Assembly (NCBI GenBank): GCA_046328525.1
Contig: JAXLWK010000011.1
Span: 62,001-126,000 of the forward strand
Length of the DNA stretch: 64,000 nucleotides
Direction of reading: 5' to 3'
DNA from: JBDHWG01 sp046328525
Lineage (GTDB): Bacteria; Chloroflexota; Anaerolineae; Epilineales; JAHCIE01
In this document: positions 1 through 8,035 of the stretch, in pieces
Layout: each line of letters starts with the position of its first letter
How positions within the stretch are numbered: the first letter of the stretch is position 1
Made by a program: the position numbers and the translations under genes
Notes under the pieces: model-generated
What the model saw: only the letters and a program-made list of their open reading frames with translations
Told to the model about the DNA's origin: nothing
Databases searched by the model: none

Positions 1-59
1 TGGGCGCGGCGGGCGAGCAGCTCCATGCGGGTCGGGTCAACGTGATCGCGGGTGCTCAT
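1..59 (-). CDS. atpD: V-type ATP synthase subunit D, N-terminal fragment
   Basis: Only the first 19 codons are inside the window; the gene continues past the left edge. The reading starts MSTRDHVDPTRMELL, and the PTRMELL stretch is the classic opening of V/A-type subunit D, the central-stalk coiled coil that rotates inside the A3B3 head. Its ATG overlaps the subunit B stop codon by 4 bp (ATGA), typical of translational coupling. It is last in the gene order H-I-K-E-C-F-A-B-D, as in Thermus. The assignment rests on this short N-terminus plus operon position. Confidence 0.85.
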   Translation of the reverse strand, partial: MSTRDHVDPTRMELLARRA

Positions 60-1462
60 GGCGCGGCCCTTCGCCCGTAGCGGGCCACGTGCTCCGCCTT
101 GATGCGTTTCAGCTCGCCGGCCGGCAGCTCCGACAGCAGCGACCACGCGATGTCCAGCGTTTCTTCCAGCGTGCGGTTGGCCGCTCCCTGGTGAATGAAC
201 GCGCGCTCGAAGGTGTCGGCGAACGCCAGCCGTCGCCGGTCGGCCTCGCCCAGCGCCGCCTCGCCGATGATCGCCACCAAGCGCCGCAGGTCATGGCCCT
301 GGGCATACAGCGCGTAGAGCTGGTCGGCGACGTCGCGGTGGTCCTCGCGCGTCTTGCCGGCGCCGATGCCGCCGTTCATCAAGCGCGACAGGCTCGGCAG
401 CACGTCAATCGGCGGGTAGATGCCCTTGCGATGCAGATCGCGCGACAGAACGATCTGCCCCTCGGTGATATAGCCGGTCAGGTCGGGAATCGGGTGGGTG
501 ATGTCGTCGTCGGGCATGTTCAGGATCATGAGCTGGGTAATCGAGCCGCGCTTGCCCCTGATGCGCCCGGCGCGCTCGTACAGCGACGCCAGGTCGGTGT
601 ACAGGTAGCCAGGGTAGCCGCGCCGCCCCGGCACCTCCTCCCGCGCGTTCGCCACCTCCCGCAGCGCCTCGGCGTAGTTGGTCATGTCGGTGAGGATGAC
701 TAGCACGTGCATGTCGTGCTCGAACGCCAGGTACTCGGCGCACGTCAGGCCGACGCGCGGCGTCAACAGGCGCTCGATGGTCGGGTCATCGGCCAAGTTC
801 AGCAGTAGGACGGTGTGCTCGAGCGCGCCGCTCGCCTCGAACTGGTGGAGGAAGAACGACGCTTCGCGGGACGTGATGCCCATCGCCGCGAACACCACGA
901 CGAACTTCTCCCCCGTCTGAAGCACGGTGGCCTGGGTCGCAATCTGCGCCGCGATCTCATTGGCCGGCAGGCCGTAGCCGGAGAAGAACGGCAGCTTCTG
1001 GCCGCGTACCAGGGTGTTCAGCCCGTCTATGGTCGAGATGCCTGTCTGGATGAACTCCGACGGGTGATCCCGCGCCGCCGGGTTGATGGGATAGCCCTGG
1101 ACATCCAGGCGCGCCTGGGGGATGATAGGCGGGCCGCCGTCTATTGGCTCGCCAGAGCCGTTGAACGTGCGCCCTAGCATGTCCAGCGACACGTCGAGGC
1201 GCGGCGCCTCGCCCTTGAAGCGCGCCCGCGCCGACTCCGTGCCCACACCCCGCGTCCCGGCGAACATCTGGATCACGGCGCGGTCGCGGTTGACTTCGAG
1301 CACCTGCCCTCGGCGTGGGGCGCGGCCGGCCGTGTATATCTCGGCCAGCTCGTTGTAGCCAACATCGCCGACGCGCTCGACGGTTACCAGGGGACCGCTC
1401 ACCGACGAGAGGGTGCGGTACTCCTTGACATACAGCGGCTGCTTTTCCGTGATCTCTGGCAT
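56..1462 (-). CDS. atpB: V-type ATP synthase subunit B
   Basis: This 468-residue protein is the non-catalytic nucleotide-binding subunit of the V/A-ATPase head. It starts MPEITEKQPLYVKEYRTLSS and has the family segments GQKLPFFSGYGLPANE in place of a true Walker A loop, ERAGRIRGKRGSITQ, and PDLTGYITEGQI, all at the usual spacing. The open frame extends upstream to 2251 inside the A gene, but homology begins at the ATG at 1462, so that start is used. A GGGGA sequence lies about 9 bases upstream. The stop overlaps the start of subunit D. The gap to subunit A is only 44 bp and is mostly filled by a 28-bp palindrome. Confidence 0.96.
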   Translation of the reverse strand: MPEITEKQPLYVKEYRTLSSVSGPLVTVERVGDVGYNELAEIYTAGRAPRRGQVLEVNRDRAVIQMFAGTRGVGTESARARFKGEAPRLDVSLDMLGRTFNGSGEPIDGGPPIIPQARLDVQGYPINPAARDHPSEFIQTGISTIDGLNTLVRGQKLPFFSGYGLPANEIAAQIATQATVLQTGEKFVVVFAAMGITSREASFFLHQFEASGALEHTVLLLNLADDPTIERLLTPRVGLTCAEYLAFEHDMHVLVILTDMTNYAEALREVANAREEVPGRRGYPGYLYTDLASLYERAGRIRGKRGSITQLMILNMPDDDITHPIPDLTGYITEGQIVLSRDLHRKGIYPPIDVLPSLSRLMNGGIGAGKTREDHRDVADQLYALYAQGHDLRRLVAIIGEAALGEADRRRLAFADTFERAFIHQGAANRTLEETLDIAWSLLSELPAGELKRIKAEHVARYGRRAAP

Positions 1463-1482
1463 GTCTCTATCCCCACGCCTCA

Positions 1483-1510
1483 GTAGAGACGCCGTATACG
1501 GCGTCTCTAC
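1483..1510. repeat. 28-bp perfect palindrome between ATPase A and B genes
   Basis: The arms are GTAGAGACGCCGTA and its exact reverse complement TACGGCGTCTCTAC, with no loop. The right arm contains the TAG stop codon of subunit A (1507-1509), so the element forms the end of that gene. It sits 20 bp upstream of the subunit B ATG in an otherwise packed operon. This looks like an inserted repetitive palindromic element. In RNA it could fold as a hairpin and modulate A-to-B expression; that role is inferred. Confidence 0.85.
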
Positions 1511-3279
1511 GACATGACAAGCGACTTCTCCAGGCGCGCGACGAGATCGGCGATCAGACCGCGCGCGCCCGGCATCGCCCACTCCTTCATGCGGCCAAGC
1601 TCGGCAATCTCCGGCGCGGCGAGCGCCGCCTCCAATGCCACACCGCGCGCCAACGCCTCCGACAACAGGCGGTCGAACGTCAGGATGGCGCGCAGCATCC
1701 AGTACTGCTTCTCCGGCGAGCAGAACGCATCCACACTGTCGTAGGCGTGCTGCTGGAGGAAATCTTCGCGCAGCAGCCGCGCCACGGCCAGCAGCGCCTT
1801 CTGCGACTCTGCCAGCGCATCCTGGCCGATAAGCTGCGCGATCTCCAACAGCTCGGCTTCCTGCTGCAAGATCGCCATGGCCCGCGCCGTCTGCGCGCTC
1901 CAGTCCGGCGCGACGTGCTCGCGGAACCAGCCGCTCACGTCGTAGAGCGAGTACGAACCGATCCAGTTGATGGCCGGGAAGTGGCGGCGGCGCGACAGGT
2001 CGTAGTCCAGCGCCCAGAACGCGCCGGCGACGCGGAGGGAGTTCTGCGTCATAGGCTCGGAGAAGTCGGCGCCGGGTGGCGAGACCGCCCCGATGATCGT
2101 CACCGAGCCTTGCTCGGCGCGGCCAAGCACCTCGACGCGGCCGGCGCGCTCGTAGAAGTCCGCCAGGCGCGTTGCCAGGTACGCCGGGTAGCCCTCGTCG
2201 CCCGGCATCTCCTCCAATCGCCCCGAGACTTCGCGCAGCGCCTCGCCCCAACGCGACGTCGAGTCGGCCATGAGGGCCACGTCGTAGCCCATGTCGCGGT
2301 AGTACTCAGCGATGGTGATGCCGGTGTAAATCGAGGCTTCCCGCGCCGCGACCGGCATGTTGGAGGTGTTGGCGATCAGCACCGTGCGCCCCATCAGTGG
2401 CGCGCCGGTGCGGGGGTCGGTCAGCGTCGGGAACTCCTCCAGCACCTCGGTCATCTCGTTCCCGCGCTCGCCGCAGCCGACATATACCACGACATCGGCG
2501 TCCGCCCACTTGGCGAGCGTCTGCTCCATGACGGTCTTGCCCGTGCCAAAGCCGCCGGGGATAATCGCCGCGCCGCCTCGCGCCAGGGGAAAGAACGTGT
2601 CAATGACGCGCTGGCCCGTCACCAGCGGCGTCGCCGCGTCGAGCTTCGCCGCGTAGGGACGCCGCTCGCGCACCGGCCAGCGCTGCGCCAGGGTCACGCT
2701 GTGCATCTCCCGCGTCTCCAGGTCTTCGACCGCCGCCACCTCCGCGTCCACCCCAAAGACGCCGGCGGCGATGCGCCGCACGACACCGGCGACGCCGGGC
2801 GGAACCATGATCTTGTGGGCGAGGGTGGGCGTCTCCTGGACCACGCCGACGACCATGCCCGGCGTGACCTCGACGCCCTGGCGAACGTGGGGCGTGAAGC
2901 GCCAGCGGCGGCGGCGGTCCAGGGGGGGCGCGACCGCGCCGCGCCGAATGAACGGCCCCTGGAGCGCCAGCAGCGCCGGCAAGGGGCGCTGGACGCCGTC
3001 GTAGACCATGCCGAGCAGGCCGGGGCCAAGCTCGACCGACAGCGCCCCCCCGCCCGCAACGACCGGCTCGCCGACGCGCAGCCCGCTTGTGTCCTCATAC
3101 ACCTGGACCGTGGCGGCCCCATCCTCGAGCCGGATCACTTCCCCAACCAATCCGGCGCTCCCGACGCGCACCACGTCGTACATGGCGACGTCGGGCAGGT
3201 CCTCGGCGACCACCACCGGCCCGGCGATGCGCACCAGCCGCCCACTCCCCGCCGCAAGATGCCCGTTCATGCTCGCCAT
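1507..3279 (-). CDS. atpA: V-type ATP synthase catalytic subunit A
   Basis: This 590-residue protein is the catalytic ATP-hydrolysing or synthesising subunit of the V/A head. The N-terminal beta barrel begins around GRLVRIAGPVVVAEDLP. The non-homologous insert typical of A subunits spans about residues 110-200. The P-loop IPGGFGTGKTV is at residues 240-250, followed by VYVGCGERGNEMTEVL with the catalytic glutamate region, and a later SRWGEALREVSGRLEEMPGDEGYP segment. Length matches the family. Start MASMNG at 3279 is 11 bp after the subunit F stop; Met4 is an alternative. The stop codon lies inside the 28-bp palindrome. Confidence 0.97.
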   Translation of the reverse strand: MASMNGHLAAGSGRLVRIAGPVVVAEDLPDVAMYDVVRVGSAGLVGEVIRLEDGAATVQVYEDTSGLRVGEPVVAGGGALSVELGPGLLGMVYDGVQRPLPALLALQGPFIRRGAVAPPLDRRRRWRFTPHVRQGVEVTPGMVVGVVQETPTLAHKIMVPPGVAGVVRRIAAGVFGVDAEVAAVEDLETREMHSVTLAQRWPVRERRPYAAKLDAATPLVTGQRVIDTFFPLARGGAAIIPGGFGTGKTVMEQTLAKWADADVVVYVGCGERGNEMTEVLEEFPTLTDPRTGAPLMGRTVLIANTSNMPVAAREASIYTGITIAEYYRDMGYDVALMADSTSRWGEALREVSGRLEEMPGDEGYPAYLATRLADFYERAGRVEVLGRAEQGSVTIIGAVSPPGADFSEPMTQNSLRVAGAFWALDYDLSRRRHFPAINWIGSYSLYDVSGWFREHVAPDWSAQTARAMAILQQEAELLEIAQLIGQDALAESQKALLAVARLLREDFLQQHAYDSVDAFCSPEKQYWMLRAILTFDRLLSEALARGVALEAALAAPEIAELGRMKEWAMPGARGLIADLVARLEKSLVMS

Positions 3280-3290
3280 ACGCCCACACC

Positions 3291-3632
3291 TTATGTCGCC
3301 TCTTCCCCCGGAAATGTGATATGGAAGCCAACGGCGCGGCGGACTAGGGCCGCCAGGTACTCGCGCCGCGTCGCAAAGCCGGTCGTCGGGCCGCCGGTGG
3401 GCAGACTCACGACCACGGGCCGCTGGCTCGTGTCAAGGCGGCGCCGCAGAGCAGTGTCGAGGCGGCGCATGACGCCCTCGCCGACGGCGATCAGCCCGAC
3501 GCCGGGGTCGGCCAGTAGCTCGACCAGCCGCGCCCGCGCCGTCTCGTCGTCGTCCACCGCGAAGACCTCCACGCCGGCCAGGGCGAACCCCAGGGCGCTC
3601 TCCGTATCCGTCAATACCACCAGCCGCGCCAT
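3291..3632 (-). CDS. atpF: V-type ATP synthase subunit F
   Basis: This 113-residue protein matches the small central-stalk subunit F of V/A-ATPases. The N-terminus MARLVVLTDTESALGFALAGVEVF carries the family pattern of a short beta strand, then a D-x-E-x-x-x-GF-x-LAG segment. LADPGVGLIAVGEGV and VVSLPTGGP follow, giving the Rossmann-like alpha/beta fold. It lies between subunits C (41-bp gap) and A (11-bp gap), the conserved position. In known enzymes it binds subunit D and couples rotation to regulation of hydrolysis. Confidence 0.9.
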   Translation of the reverse strand: MARLVVLTDTESALGFALAGVEVFAVDDDETARARLVELLADPGVGLIAVGEGVMRRLDTALRRRLDTSQRPVVVSLPTGGPTTGFATRREYLAALVRRAVGFHITFPGEEAT

Positions 3633-3673
3633 ACCGTGTCTCCCCTGAACATACCCCTGGGCTGCTCGCGGCT

Positions 3674-4708
3674 CTACACAAGTATCAGGTCCTGCTCGAC
3701 GCGCGAGCGCGCCACGCCGAGCGCGAGGGCCTGGGCGCTGAGGCGCACGTTGGCTGCCTCAGCATCCTTGGCCGCGATGTACCCAATCGCCGGCGCGATG
3801 GACAGACCGTCGCGGCGAAAGAAGCCCGCCTGGTACGCCGCACGCGCCCGATCCAGCGCCCGCTCGATGGCCCCGATGTCCAGGCGCTCGACGTGGGCCA
3901 GGGCTTCCCGCAGCGGCGTCTCGCGCAGCCGCGCCAAAGCCTCCTCATCGCGCTCCACGCGCGTCAGCGCCGCGAGCCAGGCGGCGCCGAGCGTCCCGCC
4001 GGGTCGAAAGGCGGCCCTGTCTTCGGCGGCGGGCAGGCTGCTCGCTCGCAGCCGCAGCGCCGCCACCACGTTGGCCGAGTCGATCTCGCGGGCCAGCGCC
4101 TGGCGCACCAGGGCGTCACCCGCGCGGCCGGCATCCAGCCCGGCCAGAAGCCGACGGTAGAAGAGACAGTCGAGGGTATCATCGAGGGCGTGAGGAGTAT
4201 GGCTCGCGCTCGCCACCTGCCACGCCGCGCTGAGGGCGGCGGCGTATTCGACACTCCATAGCCGGAGCTCCGCGGCCATCGCCACCGGGTCGGGTTGACG
4301 CGCCAGAATGCGCAGCGCCGCCTCGTCGAGGCAGCCCGCCGGCGTCAGCGTCTCCAGAATCGTCTCCGGCGCTGCGCCTGCCCGCTGCCCGCGCAGGATC
4401 GCTTTGAGGTTCGCCAGGTCCCAGCGCGCCAGCAGACAGTCCAGCAGGCGGAGCGCGTCGCCCTCCAGGAAGGAGCGCATGCGCCGATACGTGCGCGCCA
4501 GATTCAGCCGCGCCGCCTCCATGACGACGCGCACGCCCACGTAGCGCGCCAGCGCGACCTCGATGTCGTCCGCCCAGGTGGAGCCATCCAGCCAGGCGAT
4601 CAGGTCATCCATGCGAGCCGCGCCGAGCATCTCGTCATACGCGCGCCTGTCGAAGAGACGGCTACGCATCGCCCGCAGCCGCGCATTGGCGTAAGCGTAG
4701 TCGCTCAT
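3674..4708 (-). CDS. atpC: V-type ATP synthase subunit C (d-type, rotor cap)
   Basis: This 344-residue, mainly helical protein begins MSDYAYANARLRAMRSRLFDRRAYDEML, the usual opening of V-type subunit C (eukaryotic d), and matches the family length of about 320-350. It forms the socket joining the central stalk to the c-ring. The ATG overlaps the subunit E stop by 4 bp (ATGA). Sequence is diverged, as is typical for this subunit, so assignment also rests on operon position between E and F. Confidence 0.88.
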   Translation of the reverse strand: MSDYAYANARLRAMRSRLFDRRAYDEMLGAARMDDLIAWLDGSTWADDIEVALARYVGVRVVMEAARLNLARTYRRMRSFLEGDALRLLDCLLARWDLANLKAILRGQRAGAAPETILETLTPAGCLDEAALRILARQPDPVAMAAELRLWSVEYAAALSAAWQVASASHTPHALDDTLDCLFYRRLLAGLDAGRAGDALVRQALAREIDSANVVAALRLRASSLPAAEDRAAFRPGGTLGAAWLAALTRVERDEEALARLRETPLREALAHVERLDIGAIERALDRARAAYQAGFFRRDGLSIAPAIGYIAAKDAEAANVRLSAQALALGVARSRVEQDLILV

Positions 4709-5346
4709 GGCCCCGTGACCGCCAGCGGGATTGGCGGCTCCTGGTAAGCGCCCTCGGCCTCACTCTCGCCGCCCGCTGACGGCGCAGCAAAGAGCGGCAT
4801 GGTACGGGCGCGAAGGATGGGCTGCGCCTGGGCCAGCCGCGCCTCCAACGTGTTGATGACGGCGATGCGGCCATCGGGTGAGCGCGCCTCGATGCCGCCC
4901 CACGTCGTCAGGTCCAGCGTCAGCGGCGTGCCCGGCGCGAGCCGCCGCAGCAGGGCCTCGTCGCACGGGTCGCCCCGCAGCACCGCGTCCGGGCCAATCT
5001 GGGCCATCGCCTCGCATACCAGCGCCGCCAGGATGGCTGCATATGTCGTGTCGCCCCGCAGCTGGCCCAGCCGCGCCTGAGCCGCTGCAATCGCCTCCGC
5101 GAAAAGCTCCTCCTGGGCGCGGCTGACGGCCCGCGCCGCGGCGATGTGGGCGCGATTCAGGCGGCGCGCTCGCTCGTGCTGGAAGGGCAGCAACATCTCG
5201 CGCGCGTGACGCTCGCGGATGGCGGCGCAGTCCCGCTCCGTGTCGGCGCGAATGGCGGCGACGGCGGCCGCGGCGTCGGCGACGATACGCGCGACCTCGG
5301 CGTCGCACACTGCGTCAATCGCCTTGAGAATGTCCGCCAGCGGCAT
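4705..5346 (-). CDS. atpE: V-type ATP synthase subunit E (peripheral stalk)
   Basis: This 213-residue protein has a long charged N-terminal helix rich in Ala, Arg and Glu (residues about 1-110) followed by a globular C-terminal domain, the architecture of subunit E in the EG peripheral stalk. The segment ARSPDGRIAVINTLEARLAQAQPILR resembles the conserved C-terminal motif (GG-x-x-x-G-x-I-x-x-x-NTLE-x-R). It starts 9 bp after subunit K and overlaps subunit C by 4 bp. It should pair with the small H subunit at the start of the operon. Confidence 0.9.
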   Translation of the reverse strand: MPLADILKAIDAVCDAEVARIVADAAAAVAAIRADTERDCAAIRERHAREMLLPFQHERARRLNRAHIAAARAVSRAQEELFAEAIAAAQARLGQLRGDTTYAAILAALVCEAMAQIGPDAVLRGDPCDEALLRRLAPGTPLTLDLTTWGGIEARSPDGRIAVINTLEARLAQAQPILRARTMPLFAAPSAGGESEAEGAYQEPPIPLAVTGP

Positions 5347-5355
5347 GGGCGCCCC

Positions 5356-5577
5356 TTACTCGCGGAGCAGGAAGATGATCATGGCGGCGACGGCAAAGCC
5401 GAGAATGACCATCGTCTCAGGAATAGCGACCAGCACCAGAGATGGGCCGAGAAGGTCGCGCTTCTCGGCCAGCGCGCCCATCGCCGCCGAACCAATGCGC
5501 GCCTGGGCGAGGCCCGTGCCGAGAGCAGCCAGGCCGACCGCCAGGCCCGCGCCGATAGCAAGCAACCCAACGTTCAT
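5356..5577 (-). CDS. atpK: V-type ATP synthase subunit K (membrane rotor c subunit)
   Basis: This is a 73-residue proteolipid with one hairpin of two transmembrane helices (about residues 3-28 and 45-70), so it is the short 8-kDa form rather than the duplicated four-helix form. Helix 1 contains GTGLAQARIGSAAMGAL with Gln25; helix 2 contains AIPETMVILGF with the ion-binding Glu54 followed by Thr55. The frame is open further upstream, but ATG 5577 is chosen because GGAGG lies about 7 bases before it and the protein then has family length. The Gln plus Glu-Thr combination resembles sodium-binding c subunits; see findings. Confidence 0.93.
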   Translation of the reverse strand: MNVGLLAIGAGLAVGLAALGTGLAQARIGSAAMGALAEKRDLLGPSLVLVAIPETMVILGFAVAAMIIFLLRE

Positions 5578-5602
5578 ACATGACCTCCATGAACCGCAAC
5601 TG

Positions 5603-7498
5603 TCAATCCAGATGGAAGGGCCGATAGTCGTGGCCCCCGCCGTGATAGAACTGCCCAAAGAATTCCACATACTGGAGACGCAGGGACTGGATGGTCGGGC
5701 TGAGCATGCTCAGGGCGAGGTTGAGGGTGTGGAGCAGGAAGGCGACGATCCCGCCCAGGACAATGCTGCCGGCCAGGCTGCTCATTTCCATTGCCACAAG
5801 GGCCAGGTAGAGGGACGACAGGCCGATGGCGGCGATACGCAGGTACGATAGCACGTTCCCGACTCGCTCCACCAGCTCCAGGGGGCCGAGCAGCAGGCCG
5901 AGGGGGCCAGCGGGTACAATCAGCAGCACCATGCCGACGAGGATCGCCACCAGGGTCGGCGTGAAGAATGACGGCGGGAGATAGCCCGCCAGCGCCCCCA
6001 CCAGCAGCATCAGACCGATGAGGGCGAGCAGGACGCCCAGCTTCGACAGCAACTCGCGCCGCTCCCGCGCCCGCCACGCCTCCCACACGCCCAGGCACAT
6101 GCCCAGGACGACCTGGACCGCGCCCAACCCGATGGCGAACACGAACAGGGCGAGAATGTACTTGCCTTCGCGCGGCATCCACAGCGCGCGCAGCCCAAAG
6201 ACCCGCGTGCCAAGCGGCCCCAGGAATTCGCCGAACAGAACGCCGAAGAAGATGGCCCATAGCGCGCCGTAGACCCAGATCTGGGCAATGTCCCCGATCA
6301 TCGAGCCGCGCGCGACGAGGCGCTTGAGGATGAGGGCGATGGCGAGGAGGAGCGCGCCATACGCGATGTCGCCGAGCATGAGGCCGAAGAACAGCGGCAG
6401 GAAGACGGCGACCAGGGGCGTGGGATCGAGCGCGCCGTAGGCCGGGATGTCCATGAGGCGCACCATGCTCTCGAACGGCTTGAGGACGGCGGGGTTGTCG
6501 AAGGCGACAGGCGCGAGCCGCTCCTCCTCGGGCGCGGTGTCCATGACATCCACGACCACCTGCCCCCCGACCTCGCGCGCCAGCGTCTCGCGTAGCTGGG
6601 CGAAGTCGCGGTGGGGCAGCCAACCGACGACGACGAACGTGTAGTCCGTCGCGCCGAAGCGAGACTGGGTCGCCAGGGCGTCGAGGCGATTGCGGACCTC
6701 GCGCCGCCACGCGGCCAGGTCCGCGCCGCGGTCCCGGGCGAGCTGCGCCAGGCGCGCATCAATGGCCGCCAACTCCGCCTGAATCTCCGCCAGCCGACGG
6801 TTGAGCGCGGCCAGCGCCTCACGGAATGTGCGGCCCTCCAGCTCCCTCGGCAGACGCACCTGGGTAATCGCCTCGTTGCCGAGGACGGCCTGCACTTCTT
6901 CGGCGCGGGCGCGGGGGTAGATCAGGATGGCCGCGATGGTGTGCTCGTCGAGCGGCTGAACCACCATGTCATGCTCACCGCCGGTGATGCGCTCGACCTC
7001 GATACGCATAAGGTCGAGAACGGCGGCATGGCGGCTGTCAATGAGCAAGGCGGCGGTGTCGTAGCCTTTCAGCTCTTGAAGCTCGACCGTCAGGGGCGAG
7101 AGCTTGCGCAGTGTCGCGCCGTAGCGGGGGAGGGAGACCGCCTCGGCCTGGAGCGCATCGCGTGCCTGCGCCAGTTCCTGGATGGGAGGGGCGATGGCGT
7201 CGAGCTGGGCCGCTAACCAGTCGGCAAGCTGGCGGCTGCCGGCCGGCGGCTGCCACGCCGCGCCCCGCGTGCGCTCGTCTACAGCCAGAAGGCCCAGCAG
7301 GGCGTCGAGGCGGGCGGCAAGAAAGGCCAGGTCTTCGCGGGTGCGAGAGAGGGTTTCGTCCACAGACAGGCTGTGGAGCGCGGGCGCGCGAGTCGTCTCC
7401 TCAACGTGGAGAACGCCGAGACGCTGGAGGGCGGCGACCGTGGCGTCGAGCTGGGTCAGCGTTCCGATAATCTGGACGCGAACCATCTTGAGCAACAT
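5603..7498 (-). CDS. atpI: V-type ATP synthase subunit I (membrane a subunit)
   Basis: This 631-residue protein has the two-part structure of the V/A a subunit. An N-terminal cytosolic half of about 340 residues contains coiled-coil stretches, for example LAALNRRLAEIQAELAAIDA. A C-terminal half has about seven to eight hydrophobic segments, beginning with LPLFFGLMLGDIAYG near residues 360-382. That F-G-x-M-x-GD-x-x-YG motif is characteristic of the family. The protein forms the ion half-channels and anchors the peripheral stalks. GGAGG inside the end of the H gene lies 8 bases before the ATG, only 3 bp past the H stop, so the two are translationally linked. Confidence 0.96.
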   Translation of the reverse strand: MLLKMVRVQIIGTLTQLDATVAALQRLGVLHVEETTRAPALHSLSVDETLSRTREDLAFLAARLDALLGLLAVDERTRGAAWQPPAGSRQLADWLAAQLDAIAPPIQELAQARDALQAEAVSLPRYGATLRKLSPLTVELQELKGYDTAALLIDSRHAAVLDLMRIEVERITGGEHDMVVQPLDEHTIAAILIYPRARAEEVQAVLGNEAITQVRLPRELEGRTFREALAALNRRLAEIQAELAAIDARLAQLARDRGADLAAWRREVRNRLDALATQSRFGATDYTFVVVGWLPHRDFAQLRETLAREVGGQVVVDVMDTAPEEERLAPVAFDNPAVLKPFESMVRLMDIPAYGALDPTPLVAVFLPLFFGLMLGDIAYGALLLAIALILKRLVARGSMIGDIAQIWVYGALWAIFFGVLFGEFLGPLGTRVFGLRALWMPREGKYILALFVFAIGLGAVQVVLGMCLGVWEAWRARERRELLSKLGVLLALIGLMLLVGALAGYLPPSFFTPTLVAILVGMVLLIVPAGPLGLLLGPLELVERVGNVLSYLRIAAIGLSSLYLALVAMEMSSLAGSIVLGGIVAFLLHTLNLALSMLSPTIQSLRLQYVEFFGQFYHGGGHDYRPFHLD

Positions 7499-7501
7499 GG
7501 C

Positions 7502-7837
7502 TCACGCCTCCTCCGCGTCCGGCACAACGATCGCCAGAATCCGCCGCACGGCCTCGTCTAGCGCCGCCCCGCCCCGCTCGAGGGTCGCCGTCGCCGCAGC
7601 GTCGCCGCGCGCGCGTATCCCGGCCGCCTCGCTATCCGTCGCGTCCAGCTCGGCGCGGTACGTAACCTCCGCCTGGTCGCGGCCGTCGCGCTCGGCCTGG
7701 TCGCGCGCCTGAGACGCCGCCTGGCGCGCGTCGAGAACGGCGCGTTCGGCCGCCTGGCGCGTGGCAGCGATGCGGTCGGCGACGGCTATCTCTTTCTGTT
7801 TGATGGCGAGAAGCGGCGAGAGCGTCTGATCGGTCAT
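7502..7837 (-). CDS. atpH: V-type ATP synthase peripheral-stalk subunit H/G-like
   Basis: This 111-residue charged protein is predicted almost entirely helical and coiled-coil (MTDQTLSPLLAIKQKEIAVAD, then Ala/Arg/Glu/Asp repeats). The opening L-x-x-IKQKE resembles small G/H subunits that pair with subunit E. It is the first gene of the operon, as in Thermus-type order. The open frame extends to 8233, but GGGGAGG is 5 bases before the second of two adjacent ATGs (7837), which is used here; 7840 is possible. Assignment rests on length, coiled coil and position rather than strong sequence identity. Confidence 0.82.
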   Translation of the reverse strand: MTDQTLSPLLAIKQKEIAVADRIAATRQAAERAVLDARQAASQARDQAERDGRDQAEVTYRAELDATDSEAAGIRARGDAAATATLERGGAALDEAVRRILAIVVPDAEEA

Positions 7838-7889
7838 CATCGCCTCCCCGGTGACGGGCGCCGGGATGTGGGCAGACAACCCCTTTATG

Positions 7890-7898
7890 AGTATACCA
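7890..7898 (-). promoter_or_regulatory. Extended -10 promoter of the V-ATPase operon
   Basis: The minus strand reads TGGTATACT, an extended -10 element (TGn plus TATACT), ending about 50 bases upstream of the subunit H start. No good -35 is visible at 17 bp, as is common for extended -10 promoters. Very similar TGGTACACT sequences precede two regulator genes further right. Confidence 0.55.
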
Positions 7899-7960
7899 GG
7901 AAATCGCGGGGTTGGGGGTGAAGATGACGCAACGCGCGGTAGAGGCTTGGCGGCGCCAGG

Positions 7961-7989
7961 TTGCCCGCGCCGCCGTCCGGGACTATGAT
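7961..7989 (+). promoter_or_regulatory. Sigma70-like promoter for the phosphatase gene
   Basis: TTGCCC at 7961-7966 and TATGAT at 7984-7989 are separated by exactly 17 bp, a good match to the housekeeping consensus. The expected start of transcription is near 7996, 40 bases upstream of the phosphatase ATG at 8036. This supports that start over the in-frame ATG at 7985, which overlaps the -10 box. Confidence 0.5.
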
Positions 7990-8035
7990 TTGCGAAGAAG
8001 CGCCCAGGACACTCGGAAAGCCGGTTACGATTGCG

